Position numbers and translations under genes: made by a program. 38,623 nucleotides of DNA from Oscillibacter sp. (GTDB lineage: Bacteria > Bacillota > Clostridia > Oscillospirales > Oscillospiraceae). The notes under the pieces were generated by a model that was not told the origin of the DNA, ran no database searches, and saw only the letters and a program-made list of their open reading frames with translations. Positions 1 to 5,829 of the stretch are shown here, piece after piece. Location of the stretch: the NCBI GenBank assembly GCA_017526785.1, contig JAFXQV010000031.1, positions 1-38,623 on the forward strand, given 5' to 3'. Within the stretch, counting starts at the first letter, position 1. Each line of letters begins with the position of its first letter.

Positions 1-40
1 ATTCTGTCCCTTGGGGCGGGAATCTAAGGAGGTTTTTGTT

Positions 41-283
41 ATGGCTTTTTCTATGCGCGACTTTGTGAAAAATGGTTTCCTGAACGCTGTCGGCAAGCTG
101 GCCGATTACCAGATTATCCTCAACGCGTCCGGCTGGTTTGAAAAGGGCGTCCTGACGGCGGACGACCTCGCGGAAATCCAGTCCGCCATCGACGCCAAAA
201 ACGCGCCGCCGCCGTCCGTTGACGCCGAACGCCCCGCCGACGCTCCGTTTGATACTGGCGCCGACGTTGCGCCGCTGGCGTAA
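41..283 (+). CDS. Small phage late-region protein (XkdX-like position), 80 aa
   Basis: I chose the ATG at 41 because an AAGGAGG ribosome binding site lies at 27-33, whereas the earlier in-frame start at 11 has none. The N-terminal half is predicted helical, with a W-F-x-K-G-V-L-T-A-D-D-L-A-E-I segment. The last 30 residues are Pro/Ala/Asp-rich and look disordered. Small proteins with a 'ring of helices then V-L-T-x-D' pattern commonly sit between tail genes and holins in phages of Firmicutes, sometimes called XkdX-like; that is a positional inference, not a family match I can prove. It is the first gene of the late/lysis stretch. The frame stays open for 34 codons after the TAA, but without a start codon there. 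Confidence 0.6.
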   Translation: MAFSMRDFVKNGFLNAVGKLADYQIILNASGWFEKGVLTADDLAEIQSAIDAKNAPPPSVDAERPADAPFDTGADVAPLA

Positions 284-378
284 GCCATCGGGAAGCGCGG
301 CGTTTTTGAGGAATGCCAGCGCCGCCGGGAAAGCCAGAAAAGCCGCTGGGACAAGCGGAAAGAAAGTGGGGACATTAA

Positions 379-657
379 ATGTACGTGGACGTGAACACCA
401 TCCTTCTGGGGGCAAGCCTTCTGACGGCGCTCGGCTCTATCACCGGAGCGATTATCACCGTTTATAAGGCATACGAAACCAACAAAAAACAAAGCGAAGC
501 CATCAACGCTATCAGGGAGGAACAAACCCTTGTCTGCTACGGAATGCGCGGAGCCTTGCAGGGCATTGTGGAACTGGGCGGGAACGGCCCGGTCAAAGAC
601 GCGCTGGCGAAGCTGGAAGCATATCTGAACAAGACAAGCCATAAAGCGGAGTTTTAA
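379..657 (+). CDS. Small single-TM phage protein next to the holin, 92 aa
   Basis: Residues 7-31 form one hydrophobic segment (ILLGASLLTALGSITGAIIT), followed by a charged, probably helical tail (YETNKKQSEAINAIREE) and a Gly-rich C-terminus. The topology of a short N-terminus, one membrane helix and a cytoplasmic coil is typical of the accessory membrane proteins encoded beside holins in prophages of Clostridia. It could be a second holin, an antiholin or a spanin-like helper; the sequence does not decide. The ribosome binding site is weak (GTGGGGAC upstream of ATG 379). The gene lies 13 bp before the r1t-type holin gene and is probably co-transcribed with it. Confidence 0.65.
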   Translation: MYVDVNTILLGASLLTALGSITGAIITVYKAYETNKKQSEAINAIREEQTLVCYGMRGALQGIVELGGNGPVKDALAKLEAYLNKTSHKAEF

Positions 658-670
658 CAGGAGGTGCCGC

Positions 671-904
671 ATGAAGATTCCCAACGGACTTTATGACAAG
701 CTGAAATGGGTATGCCTGATTTTCCTTCCGGCGTTATCCACAGCTTATTCCGCGCTGGCCGGAATCTGGAACCTGCCCTACGCGGAACAGGTTCCCGCCA
801 CCGTGACGGTAGTTTCTCTTTTCTTGGGGACGCTCCTCGGCGTTTCCAGCGCGGAATACAACCGCGTACAGCAACAGGATTCTGACAGGAGGAAAGCGGC
901 ATGA
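671..904 (+). CDS. Phage holin, r1t-type, 77 aa
   Basis: The protein has two hydrophobic segments, at about residues 12-33 and 42-60, with a short turn between them (GIWNLPYAEQV) and a polar C-terminus. The pattern 'I-P-N-x-x-Y-D-K-L-K-W ... L-P-A-L-S-T-x-Y ... W-x-L-P-Y-x-E-Q-V ... F-L-G-T-L-L-G-V-S-S' matches what I know of the Lactococcus phage r1t holin family (Pfam Phage_r1t_holin). Holins form the membrane lesion that releases the endolysin at the end of the lytic cycle. AGGAGGTG precedes ATG 671. The stop overlaps the endolysin start (ATGA at 901-904), so the two are probably translationally coupled. Confidence 0.85.
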   Translation: MKIPNGLYDKLKWVCLIFLPALSTAYSALAGIWNLPYAEQVPATVTVVSLFLGTLLGVSSAEYNRVQQQDSDRRKAA

Positions 905-1779
905 ACGAAGCGCAGGTACGGAAACAGATTGTCGATATTGCACGGGGTTGGATTGGCCTGAAGGAAAGCGACGGCTCCTTCAGACACATCATCGACATCT
1001 ACAACAGCCTCCAGCCCCTGCCCCGGAATTACCGGATGACCTACAAGGACGCGTGGTGCGCCGCCACGATGTCCGCCGCCGCAATCGAAGCGGGATATAC
1101 CGACATCATCCCCCGTGAATGCTCCTGCGCCCGGATGATTGCCCGCTTTATGGAGATGGGGCGCTGGATGGAGACTGACAGCTACATCCCTTCCCCCGGC
1201 GACCTTATCTTCTACGATTGGAAGGATAACGGCGCAGGGGACAACAAAGGCCAGCCCGACCATGTCGGCATGGTAGAGAAAGTCGCCAACGGCAAAATCA
1301 CCGTCATCGAGGGCAACTACCATGACGCCGTGGGACGCCGGACGCTTGCCATTAACGGACGCTTCATTCGGGGGTACGGCCTCCCGAATTACGGAAGCAT
1401 AGCGGACGCCACACCCGCCGCCGCTCCAAGCGGCGTCCTCACGGTCGGGAGCGAGGTCAACTTCACCGGACGCCGACAGTACGCCAACAGTTACGAGGAC
1501 GCCCCCGGCTATGCCGCCACGCCCGGCTCCGCCGTGATTACCCTCATCCGGGAGGGCAGAGCGCACCCCTACCATCTGGAGGGGAGCGGGGTAAACGGAT
1601 GGGTTGACGCCGCCGATGTTCTCGACCCGTCCCGGAAGTCCGTGGAGACGGTAGCGCGTGAAGTCCTGAGCGGCCTGTGGGGGAACGCCCCGGAACGCGC
1701 TCTCCGTCTGAAAGAGGCCGGATACGACCCCGCCGAGGTACAGGCGAAAGTAAACGCCATCGCCAACGGGAACATCTGA
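901..1779 (+). CDS. Phage endolysin: CHAP peptidase + SH3-like + CW_7 wall-binding domain
   Basis: The first 165 residues read as a CHAP/NlpC-type amidase-endopeptidase: the catalytic Cys is in DAWCAATMS (about residue 52), the His in QPDHVGMVE (about 121), followed by the polar residue in VIEGNY. Residues 180-240 form an SH3-like segment (LTVGSEVNFTG ... NGWVDAADV). Residues 247-289 (VETVAREVLSGLWGN ... GYDPAEVQAKVN) are a good match to the Cpl-7-type CW_7 cell-wall-binding repeat. The protein would cleave peptidoglycan peptides after the holin permits its exit. It has no signal peptide, as expected with a holin. The start overlaps the holin stop by 4 bp. The three-part architecture is complete and no key residue is obviously missing. 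Confidence 0.92.
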   Translation: MNEAQVRKQIVDIARGWIGLKESDGSFRHIIDIYNSLQPLPRNYRMTYKDAWCAATMSAAAIEAGYTDIIPRECSCARMIARFMEMGRWMETDSYIPSPGDLIFYDWKDNGAGDNKGQPDHVGMVEKVANGKITVIEGNYHDAVGRRTLAINGRFIRGYGLPNYGSIADATPAAAPSGVLTVGSEVNFTGRRQYANSYEDAPGYAATPGSAVITLIREGRAHPYHLEGSGVNGWVDAADVLDPSRKSVETVAREVLSGLWGNAPERALRLKEAGYDPAEVQAKVNAIANGNI

Positions 1780-1797
1780 GAAAGGCAGGTAATCGCA

Positions 1798-2310
1798 ATG
1801 GCAACCAAAAAGAAGAAAGCCGCCCCGGAAGCGGCGACGCCGACCGCCGCCCCGGAAACGCCGGAAGCCGACACCGGGAATTTTGACAGGGCTACTCTGA
1901 AAACCCTGAGTACGGAAGCCCTCAATGCGCTGGCGGAAAACATGGGAGTGACGGTTCCCGACCCGGAGGACAGGGAAGCCCTTATCGACATTATCGCCGG
2001 GGAGGACGCCACGCCTTCCGTCCCGGATGGTGCCGGGGACGCGGAGCCGACCGAAGCGCAAGCCCCGCCCCCGGAAGCGCAAAGCGTCCCTGCGGCACCG
2101 GAGCCGGAAACCCCGTCCCCGGAACAGGCCACGCCGCCCTACGAGGCCGTGACCGTTCCCGCCCTTCTGGTGGCGCGGAGAGAGCCGGACGGCCCCGCCG
2201 TCGCAACCCTGCCCCACGGCGCAACCATCCGCGTGACCGGAAGCCGGGACGGATACGCCCAAATGGAAAACGGCCTCTACGTCCGGGAGGGCATGATTCG
2301 CCCCGTTTGA
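1798..2310 (+). CDS. Ala/Pro-rich phage protein with helical and SH3-like ends, 170 aa
   Basis: This is the last gene of the lysis stretch, 18 bp after the endolysin. The N-terminus is Lys-rich (MATKKKKAAPEAATP). A small helical segment follows at about residues 27-66 (FDRATLKTLSTEALNALAEN ... REALIDIIAG), resembling SAP or Rho-N-like helix-extension-helix modules. A long Pro/Ala/Glu linker spans about 67-115, and the last 55 residues resemble a bacterial SH3 module (VPALLVARREPDGPAVATLP ... NGLYVREGMIRPV). The linker length suggests a tether between a binding module and an SH3-type wall- or protein-binding end. I know no named family and assign no function; position suggests a role around lysis or virion assembly. 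Confidence 0.6.
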   Translation: MATKKKKAAPEAATPTAAPETPEADTGNFDRATLKTLSTEALNALAENMGVTVPDPEDREALIDIIAGEDATPSVPDGAGDAEPTEAQAPPPEAQSVPAAPEPETPSPEQATPPYEAVTVPALLVARREPDGPAVATLPHGATIRVTGSRDGYAQMENGLYVREGMIRPV

Positions 2311-2312
2311 AA

Positions 2313-2344
2313 ACGCCCCGAAAAGTTGCGGATTTTTCGGGCGG
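2313..2344 (+). terminator. GC/A-T hairpin after the phage late genes
   Basis: The stem CGCCCCGAAAA pairs with TTTTTCGGGCG across an 8-nt loop, starting right after the stop codon of the last phage gene. Its U-rich strand is inside the stem rather than after it, so it may be a weak terminator or an mRNA-stabilising hairpin. The rest of 2345-2531 shows no gene I can support. Confidence 0.4.
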
Positions 2345-2531
2345 TTCGCCGCCCTCAGCGGCGATGTGAAACACCCGCAGAATAGCCCGTAAACGCCCCG
2401 TGTCGCGCTTTTCGTGCCGGAGGGGTACAAGGACGCCCCCGCGCACAAACGCGGAGTTTTTTCTTGTGGAAAAAATTGCAGTTCTGCGCAAAGCGGCGAA
2501 ACGGGGCAAGGGTAAACAGGGGGACGAAAAA

Positions 2532-2581
2532 GGGAACCGCCGTGCGGCCTGTGTGAGGCCGTGCGGCGGTTCCCCGTTTTT
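2532..2581. terminator. Bidirectional rho-independent terminator between convergent phage operons
   Basis: A 19-bp stem (GGGAACCGCC... at 2532-2550 with ...GGCGGTTCCC at 2556-2574, two non-Watson-Crick positions) closes a 5-nt loop. It has a T run on the plus side (2577-2581) and a T5 run on the minus side (complement of 2527-2531). It ends both the plus-strand lysis genes and the minus-strand small-protein operon. Confidence 0.88.
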
Positions 2582-2587
2582 CGCTTT

Positions 2588-2794
2588 TCAGTCCACCCAC
2601 GCCGGACGGAAGCCGTGACGCTTCAGGTAGGCTTCGGCCTGAGCGGACTGCGTGAACACGCGGGACTTCTTACGCTGGCGGTCGCGTCCCATGATGAGCG
2701 TGTCCCCAATCCCCTTGAGAATCCACAGGGGCTTTCCGTTCTTGGTCACGTCGTTGAAGTACAGCTCCTCGCCCTTGTCATTCTTCATACGCAT
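2588..2794 (-). CDS. Small prophage protein, unknown function, 68 aa (operon gene 5)
   Basis: This is the last gene of the five-gene minus-strand operon of the prophage end. It is a soluble, basic protein with several predicted beta strands (EELYFNDVTKNGKPLWILKG) and a helical C-terminus (SAQAEAYLKRHGFRPAWVD). GGGAGGCG lies 6 bp before the ATG at 2794. I see no membrane segment, signal peptide or known catalytic motif. The stop codon is immediately followed by the bidirectional terminator. It could be a nucleic-acid-binding or inhibitor protein; nothing in the sequence decides. Confidence 0.7.
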   Translation of the reverse strand: MRMKNDKGEELYFNDVTKNGKPLWILKGIGDTLIMGRDRQRKKSRVFTQSAQAEAYLKRHGFRPAWVD

Positions 2795-2817
2795 TTCAAG
2801 CGCCTCCCTTCCAGATT

Positions 2818-3075
2818 TCAGGCGTCCTCGCCATGGACGATTACATAGCCGTTGTACTCGAACTTCTCAGCGGCGTCGGCGGCTTCCATAAGCCGACTGG
2901 CGAACTCCCGCGCTTCGGCGGCGGGGACGGTTCCGATAGCCGCCCAATTCACGCCAAGCCGGACGGCCTCGAACCCGCCGTTCATGTCATAGACCTCAAT
3001 GCGGCGGTCGCCGCCGAGCTTCTCCCGGAGCTTCGACAAAGCCTGACAGTACACGCGATAAGATACGGTTTTCAT
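2818..3075 (-). CDS. Small prophage protein, unknown function, 85 aa (operon gene 4)
   Basis: The start at 3075 is chosen over an upstream in-frame start because AAAGGAGAG lies just before it and the upstream extension (RGIPLPVNPGAGRKES) is the translation of an intergenic inverted repeat. The protein looks like a small alpha/beta fold: an N-terminal helix (YRVYCQALSKLREKLGG), strands (RIEVYDM, EAVRLGVNWAAIG), a long helix (AAEAREFASRLMEAADAAEK) and a final strand (YNGYVIVHGED). No family is recognised. Spacing to its neighbours is about 20-55 bp, consistent with one operon with a ribosome binding site per gene. Confidence 0.72.
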   Translation of the reverse strand: MKTVSYRVYCQALSKLREKLGGDRRIEVYDMNGGFEAVRLGVNWAAIGTVPAAEAREFASRLMEAADAAEKFEYNGYVIVHGEDA

Positions 3076-3128
3076 GTTGCTCTCCTTTCTCCCCGCTCCC
3101 GGATTTACCGGGAGCGGGATTCCGCGTT

Positions 3129-3431
3129 TCATCTGACCCATTCGCCGTTTCTGATGTTGACTTCCCCGTCCACCTCGAAGTAGCCGAGCCGCTCAAGGTC
3201 GCCGTCCATCCATGTGCCAACATCGACCTGATGTCCCATGCGCCGGAGGATTGCGGCGGCGGTAAGCGCACAACCGTAATTCACCTTGAAGCGTTCGACA
3301 TCCCCGTCCTTCTCACAGCGGAGCATATAGTCAACGTCTTCGTAAAGCTGGTTGACCATTTCGCGTTCCAGCGTCTGGATGAGGCTGGCGGCCTCTTCTC
3401 CCGACAGGCTGCTTGTTTTCATATCGACCAT
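3129..3431 (-). CDS. Small prophage protein, unknown function, 100 aa (operon gene 3)
   Basis: The ATG at 3431 is preceded by GGGGAAAGGGG. The first 60 residues are strongly helical and acidic (SGEEAASLIQTLEREMVNQL, YEDVDYMLRCEKDGDVERF). A Gly/Ala-rich helix (GCALTAAAILRRMGHQVD) follows, then a short beta-rich tail ending EVDGEVNIRNGEWVR. The protein is soluble, with no recognised motif. An inverted GC-rich repeat (CCCGCTCCCGG ... CCGGGAGCGGG at about 3094-3120) lies between this gene and the next one downstream and may tune relative expression. Confidence 0.72.
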   Translation of the reverse strand: MVDMKTSSLSGEEAASLIQTLEREMVNQLYEDVDYMLRCEKDGDVERFKVNYGCALTAAAILRRMGHQVDVGTWMDGDLERLGYFEVDGEVNIRNGEWVR

Positions 3432-3484
3432 GACAGATTCCCCTTTCCCCGGCTCCGGATTATCCCGGAGCCGGAACCCGCTTT

Positions 3485-3733
3485 TTAATTCAACCGCTCC
3501 AAGAGCATGGAGAGCGCCGCGTTCGCGGCCTCATCGTCGGAAGCCGGATAGATGTCCCATCCGCGCTCGTACCGGACGCGGCTTTCACATTCATCGTCCG
3601 TCCAGATTTCCAGCTTGGAGACGCGGCCCCCGTTGATTCCGTATTCACTGGGATTGTCGTAGCGCTTCACGGCGTAGCGGAGAAGCGTCTGACTGTCGCC
3701 CACAGGAATGGAAAGCGTTCCCTTTTCCCACAT
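3485..3733 (-). CDS. Small prophage protein, DUF7678-like, 82 aa (operon gene 2)
   Basis: The start at 3733 (MWEKGTLSIPVG) has AAGGGGG upstream. The core pattern 'Y-x-x-x-x-x-Y-x-x-x-S-E-Y-G-I-N-G-G-R-x-S-K-L-x-I ... Y-x-R-G-W-D-I-x-P ... A-x-x-A-L-x-x-L-L' is one I recognise from small conserved proteins of phages, plasmids and conjugative elements of Firmicutes (annotated DUF7678). No biochemical function is known to me. A GC-rich inverted repeat around 3450-3475 separates it from operon gene 3. Confidence 0.78.
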   Translation of the reverse strand: MWEKGTLSIPVGDSQTLLRYAVKRYDNPSEYGINGGRVSKLEIWTDDECESRVRYERGWDIYPASDDEAANAALSMLLERLN

Positions 3734-3746
3734 TTTCAAGACCCCC

Positions 3747-4058
3747 TTACATTTCGTATCCGGCGAACCGGACGGTATCAGCGATGGCGTTGTAGGTGCG
3801 CTTCCCGATGGTGTCGTACCAGCGGTCTTTGTACGGCGTCCGGTCGCCACGGGAAAAACAGACATAGCAGATTCCCGAATTGACGTTCACGAACACGCGA
3901 ACCGCGAACTTCATCATGTGGGAGCCGCCGAAAACCACCCGCTCTTCCTTTTCCCAGCGCCGCTCCAGCGTGACGCCGTTTTCCCGGAGAATTTCGCTCT
4001 CGTCCTGAACTTCCCCGAAACCGTGTTCTTTCAGAAGCTCCACCAGATTCATCTTCAT
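3747..4058 (-). CDS. Small prophage protein, unknown function, 103 aa (operon gene 1)
   Basis: This is the first gene of the minus-strand operon. The ATG at 4058 (MKMNLVELLKEHGF) sits 9 nt after GGAGG; an in-frame start at 4100 would lie inside the promoter and is rejected. A short N-terminal helix precedes an alternating beta-rich domain (GVTLERRWEKEERVVFGG, KFAVRVFVNVNSGICYVCFS), followed by a helical C-terminus (YNAIADTVRFAGYEM). One Cys pair is present (ICYVC). No family is recognised. It would be the most strongly transcribed product of the operator-controlled promoter. Confidence 0.72.
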   Translation of the reverse strand: MKMNLVELLKEHGFGEVQDESEILRENGVTLERRWEKEERVVFGGSHMMKFAVRVFVNVNSGICYVCFSRGDRTPYKDRWYDTIGKRTYNAIADTVRFAGYEM

Positions 4059-4091
4059 TTTCTTTAGCCTCCGTCCTTCAGGATGTTTGTA

Positions 4092-4120
4092 TATTACCAC
4101 TCAAACGGGTGGTTTTCAAG
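4092..4120 (-). promoter_or_regulatory. Promoter of the small-protein operon
   Basis: On the minus strand, TTGAAA (4115-4120) is followed after 17 nt by TAATAT (4092-4097). The spacer holds an operator palindrome (4098-4113), so repressor binding would directly block RNA polymerase. Confidence 0.7.
4098..4113. promoter_or_regulatory. Operator 1: CCACTC-N4-GGGTGG
   Basis: This 16-bp imperfect palindrome fills the spacer of the leftward promoter. It shares half-sites with operator 2 and is the probable binding site of the XRE protein encoded at 4225-4458. Confidence 0.7.
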
Positions 4121-4140
4121 TGTCAATAATGACAAAATTC

Positions 4141-4156
4141 CACTCGATTGAGTGGT
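4141..4156. promoter_or_regulatory. Operator 2: CCACTC-N4-GAGTGG
   Basis: This perfect palindrome lies 43 bp (start to start) from operator 1, just upstream of the rightward promoter's -35. A further perfect short palindrome, TGTCA-N4-TGACA, lies between the two at 4122-4135. Two equal sites between divergent promoters are typical of a phage-type repressor circuit. Confidence 0.7.
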
Positions 4157-4169
4157 AATATTGACGAAT

Positions 4170-4198
4170 TGACAAAACCATGCAAACGGATTATAATA
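4170..4198 (+). promoter_or_regulatory. Consensus sigma-A promoter of the XRE repressor gene
   Basis: TTGACA (4170-4175), a 17-nt spacer and TATAAT (4193-4198) match consensus exactly. The promoter fixes the repressor start at 4225, since the earlier in-frame ATG at 4180 lies inside the promoter spacer. Confidence 0.88.
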
Positions 4199-4224
4199 AA
4201 GGACGATTTCAGGAGGTGTGCGGC

Positions 4225-4458
4225 ATGAGGCGAATGGAGCTGAGGGACGATATAACCCCCATCGACAGGAAGTGCATTGAAAAGGGAATCAGCCGGACAG
4301 ACCTCTCCCGGATGAGCGGCGTTCCCATTCGGACGCTCGAAGGATGGGCAAAGAGGGCAAGAACCAACCCGAACGTGTACCAGCTTCTCAAGGTGGCGCA
4401 AGTCTTGGGATGCCATATTGAGGACTTGCTGGAACCGGAGAGGGAAACGCAAGAGTAA
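4225..4458 (+). CDS. XRE-family HTH repressor of the prophage end, 77 aa
   Basis: The start at 4225 is set by AGGAGG at 4211-4216 and by the promoter -10 at 4193-4198. The HTH lies at about residues 22-58: KGISRTDLSRMSGVPIRTLE, then GWAKRARTNPNVYQLLKVAQ and LGCHIEDLLEPE, the usual Cro/C1 layout with Leu-Asp at the end. The protein is essentially one DNA-binding domain and is too short for a separate sensor or protease domain. It is divergent from the five-gene small-protein operon, and two copies of one palindrome lie between them, so it most likely represses that operon and perhaps itself. A strong terminator follows 8 bp after its stop. Confidence 0.88.
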   Translation: MRRMELRDDITPIDRKCIEKGISRTDLSRMSGVPIRTLEGWAKRARTNPNVYQLLKVAQVLGCHIEDLLEPERETQE

Positions 4459-4466
4459 CGGGACGC

Positions 4467-4508
4467 AACAAAACGCCGTCAGGACTTACCCTGACGGCGT
4501 TTTGTTTT
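4467..4508. terminator. Bidirectional terminator after the XRE gene
   Basis: The 17-bp stem AACAAAACGCCGTCAGG / CCTGACGGCGTTTTGTT is perfect around a 6-nt loop and has U-rich ends on both strands. It serves the XRE gene (plus) and the small gene at 4515-4754 (minus). Confidence 0.93.
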
Positions 4509-4514
4509 GAGGCG

Positions 4515-4754
4515 TTACGCCTCGGCGCGGGATTCGGATTCCCAGTGGCGAACCGTGGCCTCCGGCAAGCGGACGGAGCGCAACGCCTTATCGACAGCGG
4601 ACGGCGCAATGCCGGAATCAGCCTCGGCTTCAACCGGAGATTCCGCAAAGACACGCCGAATCGCTGTGGCAAGGGGGCTGTCAGGCTCCATCCGGTCAAG
4701 AACGGCATGAATCCGCCCCACGGCCTCACGGTCTGAAATTTTCGCGTTTTCCAT
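4515..4754 (-). CDS. Small prophage-end protein, unknown function, 79 aa
   Basis: The ATG at 4754 follows GGGGAGGTG. The protein is soluble and acidic with mostly helical segments (DREAVGRIHAVLDRMEP, LATAIRRVFAESPVE, PSAVDKALRSVRLPEATVRH). No motif is recognised. It is the gene closest to the putative attachment site, a position where excisionases or other recombination helpers are often found, but I see no clear winged-helix pattern, so that remains a guess. The convergent terminator at 4467-4508 ends it. Confidence 0.65.
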   Translation of the reverse strand: MENAKISDREAVGRIHAVLDRMEPDSPLATAIRRVFAESPVEAEADSGIAPSAVDKALRSVRLPEATVRHWESESRAEA

Positions 4755-4860
4755 GTGTACACCTCCCCGGCATTTCCCCGAAACGGCAAACCTCGCCCTA
4801 TGGGGAATATCATACCACTTTCGCCGGAAAAGTCTACATCATTTTTACATCATTTATCTT

Positions 4861-4894
4861 GCTAACCCTTGCTATTCCGTGCTACTTTTTGCTA
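4861..4894. repeat. Four GCTA motifs at exact 10-bp spacing next to the tRNA (integrase/Xis arm-type sites?)
   Basis: GCTA starts at 4861, 4871, 4881 and 4891, three of the four preceded by TT and the third by GT. One helical turn between copies would place all four on one face of the DNA. They lie 95-130 bp from the tRNA 3' end, where the recombinase and excisionase sites of a tRNA-integrated element are expected. No gene is supported in 4755-4988. Confidence 0.55.
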
Positions 4895-4952
4895 AGGGGG
4901 CGAATTTGACCCGGCAACTTTTGACGCGCAAAAGTACGGAAAACAAAGCGAA

Positions 4953-4982
4953 CCGCCGCGAAAGCCTGAACTTTCGCGGCGG
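4953..4982 (-). terminator. Hairpin downstream of tRNA-Pro
   Basis: A 12-bp perfect stem (CCGCCGCGAAAG / CTTTCGCGGCGG) with a 6-nt loop lies 6 bp after the tRNA 3' end on the minus strand, followed by TTCGCTTTGTTTT. It is probably the tRNA terminator. Confidence 0.75.
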
Positions 4983-4988
4983 CTCGTA

Positions 4989-5064
<76 letters not shown>

Positions 5065-5081
5065 TTCTCAACGACTTGCTT

Positions 5082-5110
5082 ACTATACCACATCTTTTCG
5101 GGGAATGCAA
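5082..5110 (-). promoter_or_regulatory. Promoter of tRNA-Pro
   Basis: On the minus strand, TTGCAT (5105-5110), a 17-nt spacer and TATAGT (5082-5087) end 17 bp before the tRNA 5' end. Confidence 0.75.
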
Positions 5111-5133
5111 GGGGTATTTGAAAAAAATTTTTC

Positions 5134-5170
5134 CGCGCCACTCTCCCCGCGTACAGGAGAGGGTGGCGCG
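5134..5170 (-). terminator. Terminator of the CAP/cohesin-like/thiN operon
   Basis: A strong GC stem (CGCGCCAC-TCTCC with GGAGA-GGGTGGCGCG) is followed on the minus strand by GGAAAAATTTTTTTC. It lies just after the thiamine pyrophosphokinase stop codon at 5177. Confidence 0.85.
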
Positions 5171-5176
5171 TGCTTC

Positions 5177-5812
5177 TCACAGCGGCGGGAGCGCCCAGCC
5201 AATCAGTAACGCGCCGTCGGCGACGGAAATCGACGCGCTCTCCGCCGTGATATGGTTGCTGACGCCCAGCGGGAAGTCACAGGACAGCGCCGCGCCGTCC
5301 AGCGGGTAGAGTACGCCGCGAATCGTCACGCCCTCGGCGCGCCCCGTCAGCGCGAACACGGACAGCAGGCCGTCGGGCAAAAGGCGCGGCACCTCGAACG
5401 ATTCGTTCTCAATGGCCGTCCAGACGAAGCCGCGCCCGTAGAGGAAGCCCCGCGCCCCGTGGCGGCGCAGGTACAGCAGGCCTTGCAGGTTGGCCACGGT
5501 GTGGTCCATGCGGCCGCCCCCGGTGCCGCCATAGACGTGGAACTCGGCGCAGTGGCGGGAAAGCCCCGCTTTGAGCGCTAACATGGTGTCGGTGTCGTCC
5601 TTCATGACGGGGACGCGCTCGACATGCGCGACCCCGGCAAGGTCGGACGGCTCCTCCATGGAATCGAAATCGCCGATGAGCAAGTCCGGCGACAGGCCGA
5701 TTTTCCGGCAGAGGCGGAATCCGGCGTCGGCGGCAATGACGTAATCCCCGGAAGCGGGCGACTCGCGCAGGCCGTCGAACTCGGCGGCGGAGAATACGAA
5801 ACAGCGGCGCAT
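5177..5812 (-). CDS. thiN: Thiamine pyrophosphokinase
   Basis: This 211-residue protein would convert thiamine and ATP to thiamine pyrophosphate. The start at 5812 (MRRCFVFSAAEF) is preceded by AAAGGA; the longer frame to 5995 is an Arg-rich artefact overlapping the upstream gene. Family motifs visible: DYVIAADAGFRLCRKIGLSP (about residues 23-42), LLIGDFDSM (about 44-52), the aspartate-rich MKDDTDTMLAL (about 69-79), and GGTGGGRMDHTVANLQGL (about 95-112). The last 60 residues form the thiamine-binding beta sandwich (RAEGVTIRGVLYPLDGA, FPLGVSNHI). Length is normal. It is the last gene of an operon behind two secreted proteins, with gaps of 13-17 bp, an unexpected partnership. Confidence 0.93.
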   Translation of the reverse strand: MRRCFVFSAAEFDGLRESPASGDYVIAADAGFRLCRKIGLSPDLLIGDFDSMEEPSDLAGVAHVERVPVMKDDTDTMLALKAGLSRHCAEFHVYGGTGGGRMDHTVANLQGLLYLRRHGARGFLYGRGFVWTAIENESFEVPRLLPDGLLSVFALTGRAEGVTIRGVLYPLDGAALSCDFPLGVSNHITAESASISVADGALLIGWALPPL

Positions 5813-5829
5813 GGCGGCACATCCTTTCG

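Noticed and set aside
284-394. A 34-codon in-frame continuation after the stop of the first gene (charged, GKRGVFEECQRRRES-like)
   Set aside because: The composition looks protein-like, but there is no start codon or ribosome binding site after the TAA, and I see no sign of readthrough. It could be a decayed gene.
778-2448. A 556-codon open frame on the minus strand across the endolysin region
   Set aside because: It is antisense to the endolysin and its neighbour, which show clear domains. Its Gly/Arg/Val-rich translation is typical of a shadow frame in GC-rich DNA, and it has no ribosome binding site.
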